NCBI GenBank assembly: GCA_002205965.3
Contig: NADL03000655.1
Span: 62,001 to 126,000, forward strand
Direction: 5' to 3'
DNA: 64,000 nucleotides
Source of the DNA: Kappaphycus alvarezii
Lineage: Eukaryota > Rhodophyta > Florideophyceae > Gigartinales > Solieriaceae
Position numbers and translations under genes: made by a program
The notes under the pieces: model-generated
The model's input: only the letters and a program-made list of their open reading frames with translations
What the model was told of the DNA's origin: nothing
The model's database searches: none
Shown here: piece by piece, positions 55,801 through 64,000 of the stretch
Layout of the letters: the number at the start of each line of letters is the position of its first letter
Position numbering within the stretch: the stretch's first letter is position 1

Positions 55801-56940
55801 CAGCGATCTCAACGTCCATAGCTTTTCTCTATTTATTTATGTGAGCACTATTACTGGCTTGTTTAAATGTTCCAGGGACCTCTTGGTCTTTATTTAGCCA
55901 GAGTCACACTGAGTGCAGTATCAGCCAAATCACCCAGACTCTTTGGCTTTCTAATAACTCTCCCTGAATGAGTTAGTGTAATGGGATGAATTTCAATTGT
56001 TTCTGCATCAAGGGGTACGTGCTTAAACACGTCGAACGACTTATACCGATCAGGGCATGTACTATAATCTAGATCTTCACTCGATGGCTCGTCATCATTA
56101 TCGTGGATGTCTGGCAGGGCGTCATTATCGACTTATTATCAGATATGGTAGCCTGTGGAATTGTTGGCCCACTTTTATCAAAGGATACATCCCTGGATAC
56201 AATAATCTTGGAAGTTTCCGAACATAAATTATGTAACTGTTGCCACGTTGGAACCCACCTAAATATCGAGCCTAGGCGCGCTGTGCTATTTTTCGTTACG
56301 CTTCTGCTTCAGGATGTGATAATCAGCTCTGGCCTCAAACTTCCACAAGTGCCTCAAGTTTGGGCGGTCACCTGTTGTGACCTGGTATATGGTTTTCTCT
56401 GATCCTTAGCACGCACTCGAATATATCTTATTGCGAATGTAGTCTGTTTAAATCAGAGCTTCTGTCCAAAGCATCTGATATCCACCAACATGGGTAAACT
56501 CTTTTAACATTGATCTACCCATGTCCATGAGGGTGCGTTTTAGCCTTTCGGCTTTTTTGTTGGATTCCGCCGAATATGGGACAGTCAGTTCATGGATAAT
56601 GCCCTTATGCTTAAGCTACTTTTTTGAATGGCTTGGATAGAAAATCACCGCCACTATCCGATCGTAGCCTACGCACTAACATGCGGCTCACCTCATAATC
56701 AAAACAGATTCTTGTTCTGTGACCATACCTTTGATTGCTGCAGAGGCATCACACTTGGTCTTTGTAAACATGAACAAGGAGAGAGAAACGTAATCATCAT
56801 AGAGGGTAATACGATACTGTGCTCCTCCTAAAGACTTGCGGCGAAACGGCCCTACTATATCAACATGGACAATGTGGAAAGCCCTTTTAGCCTTTGAACC
56901 CGCCGCTTTACTTTTATCACTCATTGATTTTTCTTTCATA
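55801..56940 (-). pseudogene. Copia-3 integrase
   Basis: The core starts AFHIVHVDIVGPFRRKSLGG (first Asp). It continues with AQYRITLYDDYVSLSLFMFT, and the third acidic residue region reads HELTVPYSAESNKKAERLKR, where the usual N-G-x-A-E-R appears as KKAERLK. The second Asp is not identifiable because of stops near 56688-56640. The C-terminal part and the linker with PSSEDLDYSTCPDRYKSF and HSGRVIRKPKSLGDLA follow toward RT. Confidence 0.8.
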
Positions 56941-57311
56941 TACGGCTCACACGGCCGTAAAACGTGGCATTTTTGATGTTCAAGCCATCCGCAATAGGAA
57001 TGCTTTTAGTCATCATCCCCTTGCTCACATGTCCAAGCCTATAATTCCAAAGATTTTAATGGTCTGCAGTTATCAGCCCTGTAATCACGGCCATTTCTAT
57101 CAGTGTATCCATTCTTTCAACCTTGAACTCGATTTGATAAAGGCCACCTCACTTTCATAGCTTTTTAAAACTATTTCTGAGCACCCTTTCTTCGTTAGAA
57201 TGCATATATTCTCCTTATTCTGATCTATGCCAAAGGTAGTAGTTAATCTCTTTCAACGGAGTTTGGAGACGGAAATGAGGTTACACATCAATTTGGTATA
57301 AATAAAGAGGG

Positions 57312-57365
57312 GAAATTTGGGGTGTTTTTAATGCATGAAAAATATGGTCAGCTATTTCCTAAGGG
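57312..57365 (-). repeat. LINE 3' tail fragment inside copia-3
   Basis: GGGGAAATTTGGGGTGTTTT then TAATGCATGAAAAATATGGT and on to CCTAAGGGATG is the reverse complement of 8460-8540. It lies within copia-3 between protease and integrase, so a LINE tail was inserted into the element after it had integrated. Confidence 0.7.
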
Positions 57366-57399
57366 ATGTCGTGATGGATAAATATTTATAAATAAAGTG

Positions 57400-58500
57400 T
57401 CGTTACACAGGAACATCCCTTAAATCAAAAAACATCTTTTCTTTGATTGAGCCTATTCCTGATACAGTTTCCTGCTTGCCATTTACTACTGACATTCTTT
57501 CTATGTCAGGGAAATCCTCAAGACTGGAAAAGAATCCGTTAATTTTGCACATATTTGATGTGGTGCTGGAGTCAATAAACCATTTGCATTTCATACGACT
57601 GACATTGTCAGGGTTTGCAGTCAAAAATTTCGCTATAAATGTTATATAACCGTTGCCGACCCTTTGCTTATTCTCAGGATGCTTTTCTCGAAAATTGGAA
57701 ACGCTTTCCTTATTTTCGCGGCTTTCGCCTTTGTTGCTTCGACTGTGGCCGCCTCTGCGATTTATATTCTTCTGATAGGAACTGCATTCTTCCACGTACT
57801 TGATCACTCTCCGGGTTGTGGAAGCAATCTTTCTTAAAGTGGCCCTTGCGACCACAATGATGGCACCTTTTCTCTTTAGGGCTGTGCATCTGTAACGCCG
57901 CTCCTGTTTAATTACTGTCTTCAGAGCGCTTTTTTGTTTAAATAGATCTCCTTAAGTACCAGCATTCCAATAGCATCGGTGAGATTCTTGTTCATTTCCC
58001 GGATCAAATCTGCGACATTGTCACTCTTCCGTAAGACCCCTAAGAAACGCACCGAATCGGTCTTCTTTCCCTTTTGGGTGACTGATTCCATTTAGCTTAT
58101 TTTCGATAGGTACAAGTCGGTTGACAAACTTGACCACTCCTTCACCAGAATTCATTCTTACTGCGTGGTACTGTTCGACACATGAATCAACTGCAGCCTT
58201 AGACACATCATCGAGTTGCCGCTTGAGACTATCCAAACTTCCATGGGATTCTTCATGTCAGTTACTGACGGACTGCATTGATCACTTACACCGAGTAGTA
58301 TGTCAGCGAGTGCAGAGTCATGTCGACGCTGGAAACGGGCTAGAGCCTTTATTTGACTCTCATCTGGTGACTTCTCATCATCGGTGACTATATTCCATGT
58401 TCCCTTGCTCATGAGACCTAATTTCATCTTGCGGTACCATTGATGGTAATTCTCCGCTGTGGGCTTCTCAACTTTGAGTCCACCATCGTTTACCCCCCTT
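57400..58500 (-). pseudogene. Copia-3 gag and protease
   Basis: Gag starts near 58500 with HQWYRKMKLGLMSKGTWNIV. It continues ALADILLGVSDQC and then AVRMNSGEGVVKFVNRLVPI and ENKLNGISHPKGKEDRFGAF. The zinc knuckle CHHCGRKGHFKKDC (complete CX2CX4HX4C) is near 57860. The protease site reads KWFIDSSTTSNMC, where the family has D-S-G-A-T; Gly is replaced by Ser and Ala by Thr. Frames shift at about 58160 and 57860. Confidence 0.85.
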
Positions 58501-58628
58501 TCGTCTCAGCACCTGCTTTGATACAAAAAAGTTGTTTTCGATTCAAAGAATACGTACAAGGGATACAGTAAAAGCTACTATAGTTAGTGGGGAGAGAGGA
58601 AATAGGTATGAAGCTTATCTAGGGGGTT

Positions 58629-58642
58629 CTGGGCCCATAACC
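58629..58642 (-). promoter_or_regulatory. Primer-binding site of copia-3
   Basis: The minus strand GGTTATGGGCCCAG is a full match to the complement of the initiator tRNA-Met anticodon arm and starts directly after the 5' LTR. Confidence 0.88.
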
Positions 58643-58917
58643 TTTGGCAAAGAGATAGTTTACCTCGCCTGATTTTTGGCTGACTTAAGCTGTATTACAT
58701 ACCTGCGGGGGAAATGACGTACCTAGAAATGCACATTCCAAGTACTCTGAATGTGAGATTCTCTCTGACTCCCAAGACTCTCAAGGCACTCGGTGAGGCC
58801 TTCTCATTCACAGGAGTCAATGTAATTATTACGCTGAAGCCAAGTGACACGTAACCATTACGACCTACGTCTCGTTTCACTGCACTTGCATTACTTGTTG
58901 AACGCGTTTACTCAACA
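58643..58917 (-). repeat. 5' LTR of copia-3
   Basis: Runs on the minus strand from TGTTGAGTAAACGCG to TTTGCCAAA, directly followed by the primer-binding site. Confidence 0.88.
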
Positions 58918-58922
58918 GGGAC

Positions 58923-59654
58923 AACCCCTGGGGAGAGATAGTGGCCTTCTCGACTCCATGCATGCCATGAGGGGGAGGAGAACCATTTGGAGCCGTCCGC
59001 TTGGATTTGGATGTGATCTACTTGGCTAGCAGAAACTGCGTTTTGGCAATTAACACCCACTGGATGTCCTAATACAGTTGGACCAAGTGCTTTATCCGAT
59101 TACAGCACTGATACAGCACTGTATGTCAACTCCCAGGAATGCGGGTCTGTACGTCTGTACCCAAGAATGCACCTGAGACCTCCTCTTTTCAGCACTGTAA
59201 TTGTCACCAAGGCCTTTCTGTCAGAAAGTGACTGCTCACGAAATCGAGCTCGCCAGCGAGCTCACGGGATCCTTGGTAATCCGCTGTCGGCTATGAAATG
59301 GAGTTTTAGGTGACTGTTACGGTGCCTGCGGGTTGTTCCGCAGCGACAGTATCAGTAGGGCCCTGAGCGGGGGGACACGTCTAGGTCCCCTAGTCTGATC
59401 TTGCTTGGATTTTTGTGCGATGTGGGGATTGTGATTCGTGCTCAGAAATATCGTTAGGGAAGAAAAATGTCAGTGAGAAACGATGGAGAGCCAAAGGTGT
59501 GCCGCACGCACAAGGTCAGCACCATGGGCCGTGCCGCGAGCACGGAGGCAGCTCAGGCGGGGAGAGGGAGGGGGGGTCCACTGTGGTTGCCGACATTTTG
59601 AAAGTGGAGCTAAAATGACCACGTTTCTCTACACTATTTCATAAAAAAACCATC
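58923..59654. other. Stretch without recognised gene
   Basis: Only weak ORFs. A repeated GATTACAGCACTGATACAGC-like segment near 59097-59120 is a short local duplication. Confidence 0.4.
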
Positions 59655-60790
59655 TCTTGGGATCGGACTCACCTCCGCGAAGAACATCGCGGCTGCGGCG
59701 TTCTTGGCTTCAAGCTCATCATCCAGCAAGCTTTGCAAGACATTGCTTCCAACTCCTATTAAGGAGCTGGGAACATACGAAGCAGCTGCAGACGCCCATC
59801 GGAGGTGGTCGACCTCTTGCCTGCCGTCTAGGATTATCCCGTTCAGTGTAATTTGCTCACAAAAAACACCATCGCAAAAGATGCGGACGTATGCAATCTA
59901 TGAAGCAGTGCAAGAACGAATTCCTCTTGGGGATACGAGGAGGCAGGCGTTTCGCGCGTCTATGGCCCTACCGGGAGCTAAGGAATGGGTATATGACAAT
60001 ATAGTCCCACATGCCCCGGCTACAGACAAGCATTGATCCTCGAGAATTCTCGGTGTGGCTTCAATACTACTATCAAGTCCCACTTTTTCACCCTGGGACG
60101 CCATGCCCGAGAAGGAATTTGCCCGGACACACTCGATGTACATGGTGCTCATCTCATGCACTGCTTGCATGGAGCCCACAGGATCAACCGACATGATCGC
60201 CAGGTAAACCTTCTTGCGAAAGACTGGCAAGAGCTGCTCGTCATCCTGTCGTAGAGCCACGCCGTGGTCTCCACCGCACGAGACCAGACACCCAGGCAAT
60301 GGGAAGCAGCGGAGGGACCGACTTTTTCATGTTACCTTCGTGAATTACCTCGCTCCCTCCAACAGGAGAGTGAGGGCCTTCAACCCGATGTCCTCTCTCA
60401 ATGCGGCGCGAAATGCAAAGCAAAGATGATATCAATCCTTTATCGCGACCTCCACCAGAGGTAGGCTCGTGCCTATGCCAATCTCCACTCTTGGAGGGTG
60501 GCACCCGGATGCATGTGCAGTGCAAAATGACGTGACAAGGAACATGGCCGTGAGGGCACTGGAGACGTACGGAAAGGTTCGGGGGGGTTGATGCAAAGGC
60601 ACGCCGCAGCAGCCGTCATGTCCAATGCGACCTGCTTGATGGCTGGCCTGAAGGTAGCATTTTAGGGAGCGTAGTTCCTTCCCCATTACTGTGTCGGTAT
60701 ACCCTTTTTGAGTTGATTGCGGTTGTCTGGAAAACCATGGGATAGACCGGATATATCTTCCAAGGGTAAAACACCCAAACCTTTCCCCTA
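59655..60790 (+). pseudogene. LINE-B copy: middle, RLE-like end, 3' UTR and tail
   Basis: From 59656 one frame reads LGIGLTSAKNIAAAAFLASS and on to ALPGAKEWVYDNIVPHAPAT (60036). Later frames give CPRRNLPGHTRC, LDVHGAHLMHCLHGAHRINR and HDRQVNLLAKDW, then GGWHPDACAVQNDVTRNMAV and the end QRHAAAAVMSNATCLMAGLK. The 3' UTR and the tail TAAAACACCCAAACCTTTCC then CC close the element at about 60790. It lacks the zinc finger and RT, so it is truncated. It provides the best 3' end for comparing tails. Confidence 0.85.
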
Positions 60791-61193
60791 TTTCATACTG
60801 ATTATGCTCTAAATTTTCCATTTTTACATTTGATGGCACTCAACTCCCTTGGGTCCTACCTTTGCCCGCAAAATTAAAGCGTGGTAAAGCGTGGTTGAAA
60901 GCAGTGAAGTACTGTAGTAGGTTATTTCGCTCGCCTTTCTCTTTGGATTACTTTTCTTCACCCAAACTGGTGTACATGGTCCAGTTTCACTATCTGCTTG
61001 ATTGCTCTACTGATCCCGACGAACTCACGATCCCTAAAATCCCGAAACTTTGCCTCAAAAATTTGACAACTTGTGTTCAGCACCCTCTAGTTTTGCTGAC
61101 GTCAGATCGGTCTCAAGTGAGCGAAGGACGTGTAGTGCGGCCACTTGACCATTAATTGCGGCTTGAATTGATTGGGAAAACTCATTCCTTTAC
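60791..61193. other. Stretch between LINE-B and the RING gene
   Basis: A plus ORF (60862-61155, with KLVYMVQFHYLLDCSTDPDE) has no recognised motif. It ends just before the convergent RING gene. Confidence 0.4.
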
Positions 61194-61645
61194 TCAGTGG
61201 CTTTCCAAGCATTTCAGCAGTGGTTTCGAAGCCGTTATCTGCAGAAAGATACTGCAGTCATCCAGGCACCCACGACAAACCGGACAGGGCACTGTCATCC
61301 GCTCATCTTTGGCATGAATTAAAAGAGATAAAATGCAATTGAAGTGGAAGCCATGTTTGCAAGGGGTCTTAACTGTCATACCGGAACCCAGTCCTTCCAA
61401 ACAAATGGAGCACTTTTCGATTTGGTCATGGTCATTTGGACAATTTGATTACACGAGAACTGCTGTCGGAGGAGGTCTAACTTCTGTAGAAGAGAGTAGA
61501 TTTTCTTCCTAGAATGACGGCAAAGTTTTGTCAGGTTAGAGAGGTTTAAACAACAAGGACAAAAAATAGACTCCCGAATGACTGCAAAAGCTGCCGATTC
61601 AAGACTGCGCATTACTTCATTACAGTCACTAGATGAGGCAGACAT
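61194..61645 (-). CDS. RING-H2 finger protein (one-base frame break)
   Basis: The first part (ATG 61645, [20 protein letters not shown]) contains [20 protein letters not shown] and a leucine-rich [12 protein letters not shown]. In the next frame follows [30 protein letters not shown] and VPCPVCRG, with C-x2-C, C-x-H-x2-H-x2-C and C-x2-C: a complete RING-H2 domain. It ends [11 protein letters not shown]. Total about 150 codons. RING-H2 proteins are typically ubiquitin ligases. The two frames differ by one base in or near the A run at 61415-61418, either a true deletion or a sequencing error. The frame is open further upstream to an ATG at 61756, so the start is not certain. It is the only clearly non-transposon protein recognised in the window. 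Confidence 0.72.
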
Positions 61646-62390
61646 GGTAGCTTTCACTTTGATCAATCTCGGGAAAGCGGAGAATGAAAGAGAAGTGCCA
61701 ATTAGTGAGATCTTTCTTCGTTTCGAACAATTTCGAAGAATCCTGTTTCCATGCATTGAGAGTTTGGACTCTTATACATTTGAGAGTAGATCCTGAGATG
61801 CCAAAATCGGAAGCTTATCACACTGTGCCGCACAGACACCGCATAGACTTTCATCCGATGTCATTTGATGTCTACGGCACAGTTCGGCCCGGTATCCAAA
61901 CCAGCCTCTATTATATATCTGAGTATATGGTCTCTCATAAAGGTACCAGTCTAGATGAAGAACGCCATCCATTGCTGCTAATTCTCAGCTCTTTGTTTCG
62001 GCAGTGATAATGATAAATCTCAGAAAACGACGCCTACATGAGCTCTCGCAGTTATTTTTTGTACTTAAACAAAGTCCTTCTCTGTATAGCACTGCTTCAT
62101 CTTCCAGAATACTAGAGGGTTGCAATGTAGCTTAAAACTGTCGGAGTCCTGCAGAAATTTCTCCAAAGTTGACGACTTGGTATGAATCGATTTGGTTCTT
62201 TAATGATTGAAAGGTGCGGTTCGGATTTCAATCCACTAGCCAGAAAAATTTCCAGACCGCCGAAGAAAACATTAGAAATTTTCCTGCTCGGTATTCAATG
62301 AGTCCGAGATGTCTGTAAAATTCATGTCATCAGGCTACTACTTTAGCTCTACCTATCCCTTCATTTATCACATAGGTCCAATATAGCCTA
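61646..62390. other. Stretch without recognised gene
   Basis: Possible 5' part of the RING gene up to 61756. Beyond it only chance ORFs. A weak TTTAATGATTGAAAGGTGCG near 62195 resembles part of the 9655 tail type. Confidence 0.4.
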
Positions 62391-62415
62391 CAAAAGTGCA
62401 CACCAAAACCTTTCC
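62391..62415 (+). repeat. LINE tail fragment (short)
   Basis: GTGCACACCAAAACCTTTCC then CC fits only the last 20 bases of the tail. Low support alone. Confidence 0.4.
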
Positions 62416-62577
62416 CCATTTCTCTCTTAGTCAGCATTTTCAATTGATGGCATCCTTCTTTTACCTTTAGAGCGTATGTAAATTGACATATTTACCGCGG
62501 AAGATTTTGTACTTAATATTCAGTACTAGCGAGGGGTAGCGCTGGGATATCGACTTCTTTTGTCAGCGTTGTGAACG

Positions 62578-62620
62578 AATATATCTTCCAAGAGTAAAAA
62601 CACCCAAACTTTCCCACCTT
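62578..62620 (+). repeat. LINE-B tail fragment
   Basis: GAATATATCTTCCAAGAGTA then AAAACACCCAAACTTTCCCA is a near-standard LINE-B 3' end without coding sequence. Confidence 0.65.
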
Positions 62621-62729
62621 CGGTGATCCTTCTTACATTTTGCGGCAGGATAGTACATTGTTTCAACTCATTGACATACCTCAAAGAGGCAAGCACTGAA
62701 AAAGATAGGAGATACTAAGATTTTACTGC

Positions 62730-62945
62730 TACTTTTCCCAGGGGTACACTTGTACCTGTACCAATATCTCCCCCTGCTGGTTGACACCCGGACGCATATG
62801 CGGTGCTTACCAACACTGTGAGGAACGGGTCGTGAGGGCCGCCGAAACATGTGGTAATGTCTCAGCCGTTCTGCCTCGGAGGCACGAAGCAACAACAGTT
62901 ACATTCCATGTAGCCTGTCTGTTGGGTGACCTTGAGGATTCCTTT
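62730..62945 (+). pseudogene. LINE-B C-terminal fragment
   Basis: The plus strand has pieces TLVPVPISPPAG-like, then DAYAVLTNTVRNG, VRAAETCGNVSAVLPRRHEA and TTVTFHVACLLGDLED, equivalent to the last 70 codons of LINE-B. Frames shift once. The matching tail may be the one at 63513-63566. Confidence 0.65.
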
Positions 62946-64000
62946 TTTGTTTCACACTGCATACATCCAATATAACACTGAGTGTGGAGTTTGACTGTAT
63001 TAAAGCCAATACCTCCGTCACAATAAACGAACCCTCTGGTTTCCTCCCTGCTCCAGAGAGAAGTAATTCTTACGTTATTGATCAATTAGTATTATAGTAC
63101 TTGAGAAGAAGCTTCCATTTGGAAACAACTTATGGGATCAACTTCTCGAGTGAAATGGAGAGACATGAAGCCGGAGTACTGCTAAAGAAGTGCTGAAACG
63201 ATGGCAGTGGGTTTCTGAAAGTTGGAGGCAAAGGGTCAATAGATTGTAGGTAGCCTCCCCCAAGAATTAAGGAGACCCGCCCCTTTTCTAGCCATTAATG
63301 TAGCTCTAGTATAGTACGTGTGGATTCTAGCTCACTAACGAAATTAAGAAAAAAGTGTAATAGAGTATTTGTCGCATTGAGCAGGGTTGTTCTCCGTTCC
63401 TGTCTCCGGACACAACATGACCGAAGAGAAACTACCCAGACACACTCGATTGTTTTGGTGGTAATCTCCTACACGAAGCCCACAGAATACGAAGAAATGA
63501 TCCTGAAATAAATCGAATATACCCTTTTAAGGGTAAAAATTCCCAAACCTTAAATCTTCCCCCCTCCAATAATTCCCCCACAAATAATACGTGGTGTACA
63601 CCAAACTCAGATTCAAAAAGGAGCAATGCCACTACAGTTACATTTTAAAACCCATAGGAGGATTGATTATTCGCCTAGTTGTTAGTGACATCTAGCATGT
63701 TGAAAACGAATATACGTAGAAGTCCGATATTTGACAGACAGTAAGATCCGAAATTGATGATGCACATACCTCTGATGCTGGCCACCCTCAGATATTCCGG
63801 GCCACAGCCGACGATATCTTTCAAAAAATGAAGCTCCCCCATCCCTCGCTGTCTCTGATCAAATAGTCCTACACACGAAACGGAAGCATATACCCGGTAC
63901 TACATTCGATTCCAGTTACTCTCGCCGAAAGGCCAAATATTAAATAGGTTTAAAAGTCATACAGCACCAGCCAGTAACGAACTACTTCCCTGTTTGCTCA
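62946..64000. other. Stretch without recognised gene, one tail motif
   Basis: Chance ORFs only. The tail motif at 63513-63566 is listed separately. Confidence 0.4.
63513..63566 (+). repeat. LINE tail fragment, diverged
   Basis: CGAATATACCCTTTTAAGGG then TAAAAATTCCCAAACCTTAA and CTTCCCCCC follows the tail plan with several changes and a short insertion. Confidence 0.5.

Larger units (their letters stand above)
54031..58917 (-). mobile_element. Copia-3: LTR element, probable target duplication GGGAC
   Basis: On the minus strand the 5' LTR is 58917-58643 and the 3' LTR 54321-54031, both starting TGTTGA and ending CAAA. GGGAC flanks both sides (54026-54030 and 58918-58922). The primer-binding site GGTTATGGGCCCAG starts exactly after the 5' LTR (58642-58629). 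The purine tract GAAGGGGAG lies before the 3' LTR. Gag, protease, integrase, RT and RNase H are all present but badly decayed. LTR lengths differ (275 and 291 bp), mostly by one indel near the end. Confidence 0.9.

Noticed and set aside
1-64000. tRNA, rRNA or CRISPR array
   Set aside because: No cloverleaf, rRNA core sequence or regularly spaced repeats were seen. The tRNA-like strings are primer-binding sites of 13-14 bases.

Overview
This 64-kb window is eukaryotic and consists almost entirely of transposable elements in different stages of decay. The evidence is nested LTR retrotransposons with target-site duplications, non-LTR retrotransposons truncated at their 5' ends, and a DNA transposon with a matching MITE. 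There are no operons or ribosome-binding-site-led gene strings. I cannot name the organism. The element mix (half-tRNA-primed copia elements, LINEs with a restriction-like endonuclease, chromodomain gypsy elements, a DUF7869-type transposon) fits an alga, oomycete, fungus or invertebrate with a repeat-rich genome. The only likely cellular gene I recognise is a short RING-H2 protein near 61.2-61.6 kb, and it carries an apparent one-base frame break.

Layout: 0.6-6.3 kb is an old minus-strand copia-like element, split inside its integrase by a solo LTR. 6.6-8.45 kb is a minus-strand LINE fragment with a long open frame; a second, more decayed piece lies at 11.4-12.1 kb. 12.4-20.5 kb is a plus-strand LINE with an N-terminal zinc finger, cut inside its reverse transcriptase by a 4.6-kb copia-like element (14158-18733). 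That insertion has 554-bp LTRs with five differences and a perfect 5-bp target duplication. 21.6-22.6 kb and 31.98-33.1 kb hold two copies of an unrecognised repeat family with an acidic ORF. 24.9-29.2 kb holds unrecognised ORF debris, interrupted by a solo LTR. 29.25-29.71 kb is a MITE. 34.3-36.6 kb (minus) and 49.9-50.8 kb (plus) are fragments of one gypsy family. 36.69-42.80 kb is a gypsy element with 427-bp LTRs and a chromodomain-like C-terminus. 43.2-48.4 kb is a second copia element and 54.0-58.9 kb a third (minus). 50.9-53.85 kb is the DUF7869-type DNA transposon from which the MITE derives. 59.65-64 kb carries LINE 3' pieces and the RING gene.

How the parts relate: one copia LTR family is present as a full-length but RT-deleted copy and two solo LTRs. 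All three LTR-bounded copia elements have a primer-binding site complementary to the anticodon arm of initiator tRNA-Met. About twenty scattered short sequences share the 3' terminal motif of the LINEs, as expected if diverged LINEs conserve the end read by their reverse transcriptase. The DUF7869 transposon and the MITE share ends, subterminal 16-bp palindromes and about 400 bp at the right end.

Limits: family assignments rest on motifs read by eye. No alignment or database search was run. Boundaries given without an LTR end or target duplication are approximate.
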